DNA of 64,000 nucleotides, from NCBI RefSeq assembly GCF_020379485.1, contig NC_063451.1, positions 25,278,630 to 25,342,629 of the forward strand. Reading direction: 5' to 3'. The notes below the pieces were generated by a model that was given only the letters and a program-made list of their open reading frames with translations, did no database searches and was not told where the DNA came from. The position numbers and the translations under genes are program-made. This DNA comes from Brassica napus (Eukaryota; Streptophyta; Magnoliopsida; Brassicales; Brassicaceae). Each line of letters starts with the position of its first letter. Positions within the stretch are counted from its first letter, which is position 1. Below are positions 1 to 12,173 of this stretch, in pieces.

Positions 1-484
1 CCTCCGTAACCTCGGCGGCTTCACTGCTCTTCTCCTTGACAGGTTCTTCCTTGGCAGGTTCCACTTCCTCTGGGACAATAAAAGCTGGGACAGGGAAAGT
101 CCTGGACAGTGTGGTTGGTGACTTGAACGTGATCTTCTCTTTCTCCTCTGTATAGATCTCACTGACACTGACCCAGATGAGAAGCTCCTTGGCCTTGACT
201 CCAGTGAGCTTCTTGATCTTACCCGTCTGGACAACGGCAGTGACCTCGGTTCCGTAGGAGACAAGCTTATCGATCGTTTCGAACTTGTGGGTGATGCTCT
301 GTTTCTGCTTCAGCCACACAACACCTGACTCTCTGTCGTACCCAACCTCTTCAATGTCCTTCAACGGTAGTAAGCCATTGGGCATAGATATTTCCTTGAG
401 GAAGACTTTTGTTTTCTCTCGGCATATCTCATCTCCGGTGTACTTCTCTGCCTTAGCTCTCACCTCCTCTGTGACCAAACCCAT
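1..484 (-). CDS. DUF538 (SVB-like) protein, copy 1, cut by window edge
   Basis: This is the reverse-strand copy of the single-exon DUF538 gene that is complete at 40169-40675. It starts at an ATG on 482-484 (protein begins [20 protein letters not shown]) and stays open to base 1. The last 23 bases of the complete copy, including the stop, lie outside the window. Length and frame match copy 3 exactly over the shared part, so this copy has none of the indels that break its neighbours. DUF538 proteins are small plant proteins of unsettled biochemistry; the family includes SVB of trichome development. The neighbouring gene, ICP55, lies on the same strand 576 bases away. Confidence 0.85.
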   Translation of the reverse strand, partial: MGLVTEEVRAKAEKYTGDEICREKTKVFLKEISMPNGLLPLKDIEEVGYDRESGVVWLKQKQSITHKFETIDKLVSYGTEVTAVVQTGKIKKLTGVKAKELLIWVSVSEIYTEEKEKITFKSPTTLSRTFPVPAFIVPEEVEPAKEEPVKEKSSEAAEVTE

Positions 485-1060
485 CTCTGTTCTGTTTTCT
501 TTTAAAGTTTACGCTTTACCTCAAAGCTGAAGTTGTGTGTTGTGGTAAGAGGCGACTTAACCTTGTTATATATAGGTTGTGTGGTATGTCGGTACATGGA
601 GAAAGCATTAATGGACATGGTTGGGCAGGTCTATGGGTGACTATAGTAATCATCATCAGACAATAGTGATAGCAATTATTGTTGTTACTTGTTATATGAT
701 AGATGGTGCATGCATGGCCCTCTGCGTGTAAATGCAGGGCCTATCAACTCACCTTTTCTTCAACAGCTAACCAGTAACCGTTGTGTCCTCAATTATTTTG
801 GTATAAATCGAATTGAATAATATCTTTAGAATTCAAGTAAACATTGTAGTTCACATAATTACAAGAGTTCCAACGTCTAACTTACTGATTGTGATTGTCA
901 CCTTACTATCTTGAAACTTGATGACTTGGTACTGTTTCGCTATAAACTTGGTCCAGTCAAATCAAATCAAATCATCATTATATTATTTCAAATTTTATCA
1001 TTATTCATAACATCTAAAATATATTGTTTCTAAGTAACAGCTCAACTGTAACCTTTAAAC
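485..1060 (-). promoter_or_regulatory. Intergenic region: DUF538 promoter / ICP55 3' flank, copy 1
   Basis: There is no gene here. It is the reverse complement of 39590-40168 and holds the DUF538 upstream region, with a TATATATAA box and a CATGCATG (RY-type) motif on the reverse strand, plus the 3' flank of ICP55. It differs from copy 3 by small indels. Confidence 0.6.
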
Positions 1061-4000
1061 TTAGGAAGAGAAACTGGCGAAGCTCTGAGCAGCGTTTTCA
1101 TGGCAGTGATTATTCAATAACGTCTCTATATGTTTGATCTCCTTAGGCATTGACCCTGTTAGCACCTCGTGGCCTGTCTCAGTGATCAGAACTTCATCCT
1201 CAATCCTTATCCCTATCCCTTGGAATCTGCAAATTTATCAAGAATTATTTAAGCAATTTCACATAACCAAAGATTTCTTATCTGATAGATCATGGCATGT
1301 CCTGTGGTTAATTTGCAGTTTAATCTCACGGATCTACATAACACAATCTCTTACATGAAGTTGTTGCATTAAAGAGTTTGAAAGACAGCAATGTTATACC
1401 TTTCAGAGCAGTTGAATGAAGATGGAATGTAGACTCCTGGCTCAATTGTGATCACCTGTCCAAATAGTTTAGTTATTAATGCAGGATGAGGGCAAGTTAA
1501 CAAGGTGAACATGTAATAAGAGTTTAGATTACTTACAGAACCGGGGTACCAAAGGGCGGTCATATCCTACAGAAGAAGAATCATGCACATCCATCCCAAG
1601 TAGTGACCTTTTTTTTATCCATCAAAAAGAGAACTTTGTTAGATAACATTTTGTGTTTTTTTTTTTTCGTTGCATGTTTAACAGCACAATGGCAGACAAT
1701 TAAACAAGGTTGTATGCACCAGCACGTTAACCAAACTTAATTAATTGTTTTGGTTTCCTCGTCCAAACATGCAAATTTATGATTGGATGAACAAACCAAT
1801 AAGTTAACGTGATCGAGGTTTCAACATTGCATACCTATGGATGTTGGATTCAGCTGGTGATACAGTCTACGATTCTTTAAGATCCCCATCTTCATCAGTC
1901 CATCGCACACATATCGGTCTGCAAAACCACAAAGCATCATCTGAGTTCAAATAGCATTTTGTTGGCAAATAAACCTCTTTAAGTTTAACGCTGATGGGTC
2001 TTTGTGATTATATATGACATCTCTGGTCCATATAAGCTTATGAAAATATTTGTAATTCAGATTTCTATATGAATTTATTTCACATTTTGGCAAAACTGTT
2101 TTGTGTGTTTCATACATCTCCAGCACAGTTGAAGATAAGTTTTATATACCGAATATGTGTTTAGCTGACGGATGGGTTGTACCAGGCTTGCATAGCTTTA
2201 TGGACTCTTTGTTTGTCTCAAGTATAGATCATATAGCTCTTCCTGTAAAAACCACAAGTATCATCAATGTTTTTATCTTCAATGAGAAAAGAGCTCGAAG
2301 AATGAGTTTCTTGATAAATAAAAACCTGAAGAAGAGAACTGAATTTTCCGCAAGGTGGCCATGTCCGAGTAAGATCACTACATAACCATGTAACTCACAG
2401 CCCATGTCCAACAAGACAAGATCACCATCTTTTATCTGCACAGATGTATTTATATATGTTGGCTTCAAGAACACATCTCTGTATTAGTAAATTGAGTAGA
2501 ATTTCGTCAAACTTACTCGCTGATCATTACGTGAATAGTGGATCACACTAGCATTAGAACCGCCACCAACTACAGGATTGAATCTAAGGAATAAAAAAAT
2601 GAAAACATTCTTCTCATTAGGAATAAGGAGTACTTATTTAATTTATTCATGGAGTAGATAGACATGTAGAGGAGACTTACGCCATTCGCTGAGCACCTCT
2701 TATCCGACACTCATACTCAACTTTGGCTACCAAGATGCCTTCATCAGGATACCCTTTCGAATGTAGCATTGTTTTCAGAAGACCCTGAGAATAAAAAAAG
2801 CTCATTGTCTAAATAGCTATTGTCTCAAGTGTATAAACACAGTTGTCACACAGGAGTACCTGGCAGGCAATAGAAGCAGACTCTCTCATCAATTTGAGCT
2901 CTGCAGGTGATTAATCAACCTCAGCTCATGAGTAAAACTTGAAAGAGACTTCACTTTGCCAAGTGATGCTGACTTTTTAAACTCATCCAAGTTTGTGTAT
3001 TTTTGTGAGGCCGTTTGATCATTGTGAAACACTTTGGAAGAACTTCTTATCATGTCTGAAAGAATCTGTACATTCAAAGAACATATAAATAAAACATTTT
3101 ACAAGAGCTGACACTTAAATATATAAGTTACCTCTGGTAATTTGCTTATAGGATATGCTTGTTCCGCCTTGAAAACCTTTGACGCTGCATCAACTCCAGC
3201 TACTTCTCCTTGCCAAGCAATGTCCTAAAACCACAAACCAACTCTTCTAAATCACCAAACAGTCTCTATAACGAAATTCATGTACTAAAACAGATAAATT
3301 AACCATACATTAGGAGTTGATTCCGGCATGAACATGCCTAAACCGTGTTCACTGCTTAAAACAGCCACGCCACCCGGTTGCTGGGCAGCCAGTTAGATAC
3401 AAATAATCAGCCTCTTGTCTGAACGTATATGGAACAACGTCTGTCATCATCTTCATAGGAGCTGAAGAAACGATGGCTAAGCTGTTCTGAGGAAGAAGCT
3501 CAGCAAGTTTCTTCCTTCTACCAATGTATTCCTCTATTCTTATTCCTGGTGTGACCTCTCCTTCGGCCATTAACTGATGCAGAGAGGGGAACCATCAGAG
3601 AGCATAATAAAAGCATTTGCAAATAGAGTAGAAGATAGTTACATGAGGATGAGATGCTGGAGTTGGCTGACCAATGTCTCTGACCCGTTGAGTTGAATAT
3701 GCATAGCGACTGATGACCTGAAGAAACATCATTTCGTAAACAAAGTGACTCTTAGCCTAAAAGCAAATGTCTATACTTTTGAACATGTAGTGTGGATAAA
3801 GAACAGGATACAGAGATGAAACACAAACAATAAGTACTTTCTGCAAATAAAGTCTCAGGCTTTCTGTAAATTTGATTAAAAGTTGATTACTTTCATTCAC
3901 CATTTCATAAACAAAGTGTCTCTTAGCTAGCAAATGTATATGTTTTCGAAGTTGTAGTGTAGATAAATGAACAGAGCACACAGAGATGAAACACAATAAA

Positions 4001-4189
4001 GTCTCAGGCTTTATGTAAATTTTCTAAAAAGTCAATTACTTTCATTCAAAGGATGAAACTTTATGGTTTAGAAGATCAATCTTCAAACGCGAAATAACAA
4101 AGAAGACAATAACCATCGAGAAAGAATGAATTGAGAGCATACCTGGCTTCTTGAGACTCTCTGAGCTAGATTCCGCGCAGTACTTGCAT
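1061..4189 (-). CDS. ICP55: M24 aminopeptidase ICP55-like, copy 1, frame-broken
   Basis: This is a homologue of intermediate cleaving peptidase 55, a mitochondrial X-Pro-aminopeptidase-type M24 metallopeptidase. It covers the same 13 exons as the complete copy at 36458-39589, from an ATG on 4187-4189 to a TAA on 1061-1063. The reading frame is broken by single-base changes relative to copy 3: a lost A in exon 1 (GCGCAGTAC for GCGCAAGTAC), an extra G in exon 3, a lost T in exon 5 near 2912, a lost A in exon 8 and another in exon 10. There is also an in-frame 3-base addition near 2330. Splice sites are otherwise kept. Nearly all changes are one-base indels, so sequencing error is a likelier cause than decay. 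See the copy 3 entry for domains. Confidence 0.75.
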
Positions 4190-4645
4190 CTCTCCTCCTC
4201 CTCTCCCCAGAGACACAGACTCTTTGAGTAGATCGATTTGACCTCTTAAGACTTCAGGGTTTTAGTTTTAGCTGCTTTGAGGTGCGTTGTCTTAATGAAA
4301 AGTCGCGTTTCAGGACGCAATCTCACTTTCCAAACCGCTTAATCGAACTTAAACGAAAAAGATAGTGGAGAGAGTTTCAGCAGATCTATCAAAACGCACT
4401 GTTAAGAAAACGCAATCGCACTTTCCAAACCGCTTAATCCAATGGTTGAGAGAGTTTCAGGGTTTTAGCTGTTTAAACTTTAAAGGTGCGTTCAGCCGAC
4501 CCATCACATCAAACTGCTAAAGGTCAAGGCTTTGAGTTTCTTCAGACCAAACCACACAGAATAGAGAGAAGGGGTAGATAAATCGATTCGGAGTTTCGTC
4601 CTTTTGAGATAAGACTCTCCGCAGCTCATAGAGAGTAACAAAACA
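4190..4645. promoter_or_regulatory. Shared divergent promoter of ICP55 and THUMP genes, copy 1
   Basis: These 456 bases separate two start codons that point away from each other (ICP55 leftward, THUMP rightward). They contain two imperfect direct repeats built around GGTTTGGAAAGTG-type blocks. See 36001-36457 for the clearer copy. Confidence 0.6.
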
Positions 4646-6114
4646 ATGGCTGCTGCAGAAGAAGTAGTGAAGGATGTTGGAAGAGCAATTGAGGAGACCC
4701 TGTTGGCGAAAAGAGAGAAAGAGAAGAGGAAGCTGAAACAATGGCGCCATGGGAGCAACACGCGAGCGTCATATAACATCCCTCGGTTCGACTACACAGC
4801 TCCCTCTTCTCTGCTTCATCATTCTCATTCCGGCTTCCTCGTCACCTGCAGCATCAGTATGATTTGTTTTCCCTCTTTTCTTTATTGATTGCTTGTTTCC
4901 CTCAATGGTCTTATCTGTTGTGAGCTTATCAGAAAGAGAGAAGAGTGCTACCAAGAGGCCATGTCCATCCTTGGAAAGGTGCTGTTGCCCTTAGGTGAAG
5001 TTTTGAAGTCTTCTGATGAATCTAAAAGACCAAACTTTGTGCACAAGAGACAGAAGAAACAGGTGACTTTTGAAGAGTATAGTCACTGGTTTGTCTTCTT
5101 TTTTTTTTTTTTTTTAATTTTTTTGGTGCCTTTCTTTAGGTGAGAATCTGAATGCTGAGGATCTCAACCGGCCAAAGAAAGTGTCAATGAAGAACATAAG
5201 TCTCTCATGTCATTGGTTAAGCTGACAAAGAGTGGCTTGCTTCTTTTTACTTCCCTGTTGACAACTCTACGGATACTACAGATATAGTGTCGAGAGTCTT
5301 CCAGTGTGTGAAATCTGGAGCTCTGAAGGCGCCAGTGTAAGTCTTCTTATTATCTTCTTATGCATAAACTCATTTGGTGAAATGTTAGTTAGTGAAATAT
5401 CATTTGTTTGAAGTCTATGTTGTTGACTGTCTCACTCTGCTAGAGCTTTTGATCACTGACGAAATTAGTACTTTATGATTTGAATGATGCAGCTGGTGCC
5501 ATCGGATATTCCTGTACAAGCTACTTGTGCTTTGACAGAGAAAGAACTTCAGGAGACAGTATCGAAGCTTGTTCAGCGGTTTGTAGATGATAAACAAAAC
5601 ACACTATCAACACCAGTGAAGGTAAAAAAAAAAAAACAAGTTGATATTGTTAGATTTCATGGAAATGGTTCTTAACCATATACCAACCATATAGTTTGCA
5701 GCTGGGTATAATCGAAGAGGTGTGGAGGAGGCAAAAGGAAAGATTCAAAAAGCATCAGAGGTTCTAGACCAATGTCCTTTGCTGGACCGCACTAAATGCT
5801 TTGAAACCGTGGCGGCCGGAGTGAAAGCCATTGTACCAGATTCAGTTGTGGATCTCAAATCCCGGAGGTAATAATTTACATATAGTCAAGAACTCAAAAC
5901 CTTGTTACATGTTTATAAAATTCTGAAGATTGTGGTGAAAATAATGTGCAGTTATGTGTTATGGTGGAACTCTTACCGCTTTCTAGAATACCAAATGGCT
6001 CCTATGTAGTAGCTGCTGTGTCAGTGCTCCCACATAAGCTAGTCAGCACAAAAGCCTAAAACGCCATCAAGCCTCTAGTCCCTGAGAGCAAACAGAAGAA
6101 AGGGACAAAACTGA
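4646..6114 (+). CDS. THUMP-domain protein (Tan1/THUMPD1-like), copy 1, frame-broken
   Basis: Six-exon gene matching the intact copies at 17485-18948 (+) and 34534-36000 (-). The start (MAAAEEVVKDVGRAIEE) and stop (TGA 6112-6114) are kept. Against copies 2 and 3 I count about ten small indels, among them a lost C in exon 1 (GAGACCCTG), lost A bases in exon 2 (ACCAAGAGG, GACCAAACTT), a lost A in exon 3 (CTCAACCGG), a lost C in exon 4 (TATTCCTG) and a lost T in exon 5 (AAATCCCGG). Exon 6 has a 3-base gain. No single frame survives. The indel-only pattern argues for read error. Function is discussed under copy 2. Confidence 0.72.
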
Positions 6115-6704
6115 TGAGCAGCATCTGAGTTTCTAGAGCTGAAAAAGATCAGTTGAAGCTGAATCTCTCTGTTCTAGTTTAGCTATGTCTCTCATGGCAT
6201 TAACAAGTTTGATGAGCAATGTTGTGTAATTTCAAGATCTTTCAAAGGTGTTTGATACTTAAAATTAGAAAAGCATTTCGGTTTAATTGGATACTGATTT
6301 TATATTCAGATTCCGGTTTAAGAATTTTGGTTTAGGCAATTCGGTTTATGTGCGTTTACTTTCCCACTGAAAACACAAGTAAAACACAATCAAATAACAT
6401 TTCTTGTATTTGCCACTTGGCGAGTAAAGTTTTTAAAATTATAATAACAAACAAAGAGAGAAGTGACAAATACAAAAGTGATCATTCCTAAACCAGTAAC
6501 CACACTTTATCCCAGACTTTTAAGATATTAAGATACAAACAAACTCAGAATGAATCAGACAAATTAAAAAAAAACAGAAAAGCCGTTTTGAACCAGTACT
6601 CAAAACCTCAAACTCAAACCTGCCAATATCAAATAACAGTTGCAAAAAAATTAATCTCACACTTCCCCCAAACTCACGATATCAATTTGTTCTATACGTT
6701 TTTT
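6115..6704. other. Convergent 3' flanks of THUMP and IMPA4, copy 1
   Basis: Non-coding, AT-rich DNA between the stop codons of the converging THUMP (+) and IMPA4 (-) genes. It should hold both 3' UTRs. Matching stretches are 18949-19540 and 33942-34533. I see no separate gene. Confidence 0.6.
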
Positions 6705-9481
6705 TTAGCCAAACTTAAATCCACCAGGAGGAGCAGCTGGCTGGTTATTACCGAACTGAATCCCTGTTGTGGATTCTCGTTCCCACCTGTCAGAATCTGC
6801 TCTTCATCTTCTTCTTCAGCCCAATATCTCTCCAAGATCTTAACAGCCTTCTCATATATCTCGTTGTTGTCATGGGACTGAAGGTTTTCGATTTTGTCTA
6901 GTCCATCGGACTCTTCTATTATCTGAGCATAGAGATTCACCCCACCGTTTAGTCCCATCTCCTTGTCAGCCTCACTGATCTTGAGAATGTTTCAAGACCT
7001 TCGAGGCACACTGTCACAATCCTAGGGTCAGGGCAGATCAGTAGATCACAAATAGGTTTGATGCAGCCTTGGTTCACCAAATATCTGCATGATGGTATAA
7101 GACATGTAAGAGTGAACACTATGAAGTGTAAGTCAGTTAGAGACGACTTACTGAATCTGCTCATGAGACCCTCCTGATGTGGCATTGGAAATGGCCAGGC
7201 AGCTTCCTTCTTTATATCGAACTCAGCGTTCTGGAGCAAGTGCACAAGAGGAAGTACTAATCCAGCACCAACCACAGCCTATATTGTTTAAACAATATAA
7301 AATGATTAAAAATTGTCTTTCTGAAAAACTACAATATAAAATTTGCTAGAGAAGAGAGTAAACACAACTTGAACATATTCAATATAACTTTTTACAGAAT
7401 CAGAAATGAAATAGCATTATTGAAATGCTAATTATAGCAGAAAAAAAACTCATACCTCTATCTGAGCTTGGTTCCCAGCAGTGATATTTGAGATAGTCCA
7501 ACAAGCTTCTTTTTTGATACTCTTCTTGTGATTTTGCGTAAGTAAATTATAAAGGTGTGGAAGTACGCCCACTATCAATTATAAACTGGAAAGCAAAAAA
7601 AATAGTTGCAGTCAAAATGTTAAACAAAACAACCAAAACATTATATAGAAACATTCTTCACAGATCATACCTGTGTCTGAGAGTCATCACAGTTACAATG
7701 TTCCCAACAGTTCGAAGTGCAGGAATGAGAACCGTAGGTGATGGATGACTTGAAGAAATATATATATTAGTCAGTACACTAACACTCAGTTTCTAAGAGG
7801 TATTAAAAACATCACAAATTTGAAGATGTCAACACCATTGTTGAAAAGACCAACTAATATAGCAATAAGAATCTAACCTCAGAAGCTCCACAAGTCGTGG
7901 ACAGACACCAGCCTGGATCACAGCCTGAATCTTATCATTGGGGCCATCTGAAAGGTAGGAGAGAGCCCAGCAGGCATCTGTGAGAACTTCTTCATCATTT
8001 AGATAGATAAGCTGCCGAAGAACTGGCAGGGCAGGCTTCACCTGGAACATATAAATATCAAACATCATGCCAACCAAACATATATTAAAAAATTTGCCCC
8101 ATAAAATAAGACTGTACAGACAAATTAACGGTTTAGCAACTACCTCTTCAAAAGGTGTTGGTGGTTTCCCACGACAAAAGTTGGACAAGGTCCATGTAGC
8201 ATTCCTTAGCATGGATAACTTTGAATTTTCGTTTAACTGAGACAGCAATGGTATAAGAGCACCACAGCTGAGAACAAGGTTCCTGCAGTTTGGCGAGTCT
8301 CCAGCAACATTCCCCAAGGCCCACACTGCCTACAACGGATTAAAAGTTTATAAGAAAACGTAATATTTTAGCTTTTAGAACTACAGAGAAGCCCCTAGCT
8401 GACTATAATTACATAATTAAAAATATACAAATATAATATATTAGATCAAAGAAACAAAAAAATAAAACAAATGTGGCCAGAGAACTTGGACTTGAGGGCC
8501 CAAGGCTGCATCAAACCTCTTGTGATCTACTAATCTGCACAATGGGAACCACAATTATCTACAGCTAGTTAGTGGCAAACCTGCTCTCGAACGTCATCAC
8601 TAGCAGAGCTAAGAAGCTCAACGAAGATAGGTACCGCCCCATGTTCAATCACAACCCGAGTATGATCTGATGTTCCGAGGCAACGTTGGTCAAAGCCCAC
8701 GCAGCCTCAAACTGAAAAGAAAAATTTTAAAGTAAGCCCACCAGACCATTCTTAAATCTCTAAGGTGACATTAATAAGACATACCTGAAGTTGTGGGTGG
8801 TCTTGCCTTCCAAGAAACTCAACAAAACGTGGGATAACACCAGCTTTGATCACTTCATCTATCGGAGGACTGCGCTCTGCTCATCAAAATTACAAAACTA
8901 CCATCATTACACACATAATAACATTCTGAAAGGAGAATTAAAATAAAATGGTCAACATACCTATAGATAATAACTTTCTAAATTGAGTAGTGGCTTCTAG
9001 CTGAGCTTGGGGATCATCATAATAAACACCTTGTACCATCATGGGATACCTTCTAGCTGTCAAAACAGAACATAAACAGTAGATGAGTTTACTACATGAT
9101 CAGATGTGTTGTCATAAAGCTGAGATCTATAATAAAGGGCAATTACAATCAAAATTCTCACTCTTTCAATAAGAAAAACAAAGATCCATCAGTAATAAAT
9201 TAAATTCTGTGATCCAATGAAACTAAAGATTCAGATCAGCGACTTACTCGTTTCTCAACGGCGGCAGCGCTCTGGAGGGCGTCGAGACCAGCTCCGAGAG
9301 GCTGCTGCTGCTGCTGGAGCATCATCCCTTCGCGGCGTTTCTTGAGGAGACTGTCCTCGCGTTTGTTTTTTCTGATCTCCACGAGGTTGTCCTCTCTCCT
9401 CCGCCTAGCTTCATCGGCGTCAACACCTGTCTTGTATATCTTCTTCCTCAGCTCCGCGCGTGTGCTCGGCCTCAGCGACAT
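6705..9481 (-). CDS. IMPA4: Importin subunit alpha (IMPA4-like), copy 1, frame-broken
   Basis: Ten-exon importin-alpha gene on the reverse strand, from an ATG on 9479-9481 to a TAA on 6705-6707. It corresponds exon for exon to the intact copies at 19541-22327 and 31155-33941. Single-base changes break the frame: a lost T in exon 2 (CATCATGGG), a lost T in exon 4 (GTTCCGAGG), a lost C in exon 7 (CATCACAGTT), an extra C in exon 8 (ACGCCCACT), a lost C in exon 9 (TGGCCAGGC), and a lost T and a lost A in exon 10. Exon 10 also loses one codon of the acidic tail. Exon 1 with the importin-beta-binding region is unbroken. The changes look like uncorrected long-read errors. Domain notes are under copy 3. 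Confidence 0.78.
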
Positions 9482-9650
9482 CTTGGTTTGTCTCTCTGAG
9501 ATCTTTCTCTCTCGCTCTCTTTTGGTGGAAACTGAAACTGGAGATGGAGATCGTGGAGGACGAGTTGTCTGTTATTTCCGGGTCGGATCCGGGTTTGGTT
9601 TAGTGTCGGAATTTTTGATTAGTTGTCGGAGCTACTTGGATCCTTCCTTA

Positions 9651-10493
9651 TAGGAATGTCACACAGGTTCTCCCGTCCCGTCCCGTACCGTAGCGGGCTC
9701 GTCTTTAAGCGTGTCACGGCGGGTCAGGTCCGCGCGGGCTGCGATCTTCAAAATGGCTGACAAAACCCATACCGCAAAACATGTAGGCTTTTGCGGATCG
9801 GACCACGGGACATAGAATTACAAACAAACATATGGCTCCTGAACGCTTCAAGACATTATTCAGGACGCTTTATCAGTTTCATGACACATCAGTAAGTGAG
9901 TTTAGTCGAGGATTGAACTGGATAAGGCAATACCCTTGTTAGTTAAAGATTTTAGTTGGATCAAAACACTAGTTTATTTATTTTTGTTAGACTCCAAACA
10001 TTTTTAAAATAAACAATACTTTAGTTGTTGAATCCAAATATTATAACTCATAAGTTCATAACAAATGCTTTAGTTTTCTGAATCCAAAATTAAATAAAAC
10101 CGACACCAAATCAAAGATGCGAATTCCAAAAATAGATAGAAAAAAAACACCAATCACACTTCTTGTTCTGCATCTTTATCACCAACAAGCGACAAAAAGA
10201 TGGAAATTTCTCTTCTTCACCATCAACTTCATCTTCTGCAAATAAGAAAAATAGAAGTCAGTTAAAGATATATGAACCTAAAACTCCAAAATGTATGATA
10301 ATGTGAACAAATACATATAGGCAAAACTATGAAGAACTCATGGCGAAAACTATATCTTCTTCTTCGGTGGAAAGTGAGTTTTCAAACTTCTTATAATGAC
10401 TCGAGAAGCTCCATCGATGCAGATTGAAGGCGCTTGGGAGACCGGAAGCATCATCGGCCCTAAAACCACCATCACCGGAGCTACATAAGAATC

Positions 10494-10576
<83 letters not shown>

Positions 10577-10800
10577 GTTTTAGGCGAAAGCAGAAATAGG
10601 GACTTAGGACTGCGGGTCTTCAAATCCCGCAGGTTAAGCCCATTCCGCTTTCGACCCATCCCGCTTTCGACCCGTCCCGCTTTGAACCCGTCCCGCGAGG
10701 CCCGTAATTTTGCGGGCTTACCAAATGGAGGCTCAATCCCACCCTGCAGCAAGCCTTTACGGGCCAGGCCCGCGGTCGAGATCCTTGATTGCAATCCCTA
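9651..10800. mobile_element. Non-autonomous hAT-like DNA transposon, copy 1
   Basis: The element starts TAGGAATGTCACACAGG and ends with the inverse of TAGGGATTGCAATCAAGG, giving imperfect terminal inverted repeats. It is bordered by 8-base direct repeats CTTCCTTA (9643-9650) and TTTCCTTA (10801-10808), matching at 7 of 8. An 8-base target duplication and TAGGG-type ends are features of the hAT superfamily. The subterminal parts are rich in CCCGTCCCG and GCGGG blocks, also common in plant hAT elements. There is no transposase. It sits about 170 bases upstream of the IMPA4 start codon, in the promoter. The interior holds a CT microsatellite and an exon-like stretch of unknown origin. Confidence 0.7.
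10498..10573. repeat. (CT)n microsatellite, about 76 bp
   Basis: Near-perfect CT dinucleotide run inside the hAT-like element, with a few interruptions (TAT, TTCT, TCCT). The same tract is about 98 bp in copy 2 (23343-23440) and about 79 bp in copy 3 (30058-30136). Confidence 0.95.
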
Positions 10801-10908
10801 TTTCCTTACGACATAGAGTGTCCTAAAGTTAGCTTTGGTTTTTTTCCATCATTATAAAAAAAACACGGCCTTTATAATGGGCCGCAAGCCCACAAACATC
10901 ATTGTAAG

Positions 10909-11900
10909 TGTGGGAACCGAAATTCGCACTGTTGATTTCCGTTTAAATTAGGAAAGTTAGGAAAACCCTAATTTCCCAGAGGTCCCGAATATCTGTTAAA
11001 CCACACGCCAAGCAATCAGAACACGCAATTAAAGACGAAAAGAAATAAGAAATCGTAAAAAGAGCAAAAGGAGTTTTATTCCGAATCCGCGTACGAGCGT
11101 TACAACAAGGTAGAAGCCTTGGCTACGAGAGCTGTCGGCGAGATTCCTAGTTCTAACAACCTAAGACTGCAAAACCTAGTTGAGTCGCTGCTCGAAATAA
11201 CAAAAACGGAAAGTTGGCTAATTGCTTTAAGTGCTAAGTTTTCTCTGAGAAAAGTCATCTTCCATGCCTCTCGCCTAGGACTCCTTATATACTGGCTACA
11301 AGGTCGGTTTACGCTTTTCCTCTTCTACCCTTAAGCCGCCATAGCATAAAAATGGAGATATTCCATTTTTTCCGATCTTCGTAATTATCTTCAAAATATC
11401 GTATTTATCTGCGGAAACTTGACATTTATCTTTCCTTGCGAACCAAGCGTAAACCATTATGCAGCTCACGGGCTGTTGGTTAAGAAATCATAAGTCGGGC
11501 CTCGAGCCATGTCTTAGGTCCTTTTGGGCCGTCTTCTGACTCGAAGCGTTTATTACGGCTTCTTTCGATAAAGAACGAACTTTCTGCGGTTTTTACGGTA
11601 AAGTTTGATCGATAACTTAGAATGGCGGGGAACGTTAAATGGGTTCGCTACGGTCTTGGGAGATAGCATCGAAGGGGAGACGAGAATGCATGGACTAATG
11701 TCGTATCGACGTTTCGGAAGAGCGCTCAGTCGCTACGTAGCGACCGAACTTCGGCTCGAGCTCGGTCGCTACGTAGCTCGAAAAAGTATTTTCGTAAAGA
11801 AGAATTTATTTCGAAAAAGTATTTGTCGAAGAAGGTTTCTGCGTTTTCTTCTTCGGAGATTTGGACGTTAACTTCGTTGCAACCGTTTTCGACCCCAACA
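10909..11900 (+). mobile_element. Putative LTR of a Brassica LTR-type element, copy 1
   Basis: A roughly 992-base block with TG...CA ends (TGTGGGAACCG to GACCCCAACA), lying directly upstream of a gag-like gene in the same orientation. A second, diverged piece of the same block ends at 28282 at the same GACCCCAAC terminus, which supports this boundary as a real LTR end. It contains a 16-base perfect palindrome, GTCGCTACGTAGCGAC (11729-11744), and a shorter one at 11768-11777. I could not identify a primer-binding site, and no 3' LTR of this copy is seen before 15301. The LTR assignment is therefore probable, not proven. Confidence 0.55.
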
Positions 11901-12173
11901 GTTAGCCCCCAGCTCTGGGAGCGTGGATTTCTAGTGAGATCCCAATGCGCGGTATGGCGAGTTCGGACGAGATTGGTGTATTTGGGCGAAGTTCGTGTCC
12001 AAAAATCCGCAAGTAAATAGTAATTTCTCATGCCTATAAGAATGGAGGTAATTTCTTCATAATCTTTACACTTACTCATTCTCATAGAGAGGTTTCTTGA
12101 AAAGTTCTTTCTTCTTTCTTCTTTCTCTTTCTCTCTATCATTTCCTTCTTGATAAAAAAAAGAAAAACACGAG

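Noticed and set aside
1061..9481. Reading copy 1 as a set of true pseudogenes
   Set aside because: Breaks are nearly all one-base indels with very few substitutions. Decayed genes should carry more substitutions, as F-box copy 1 does.
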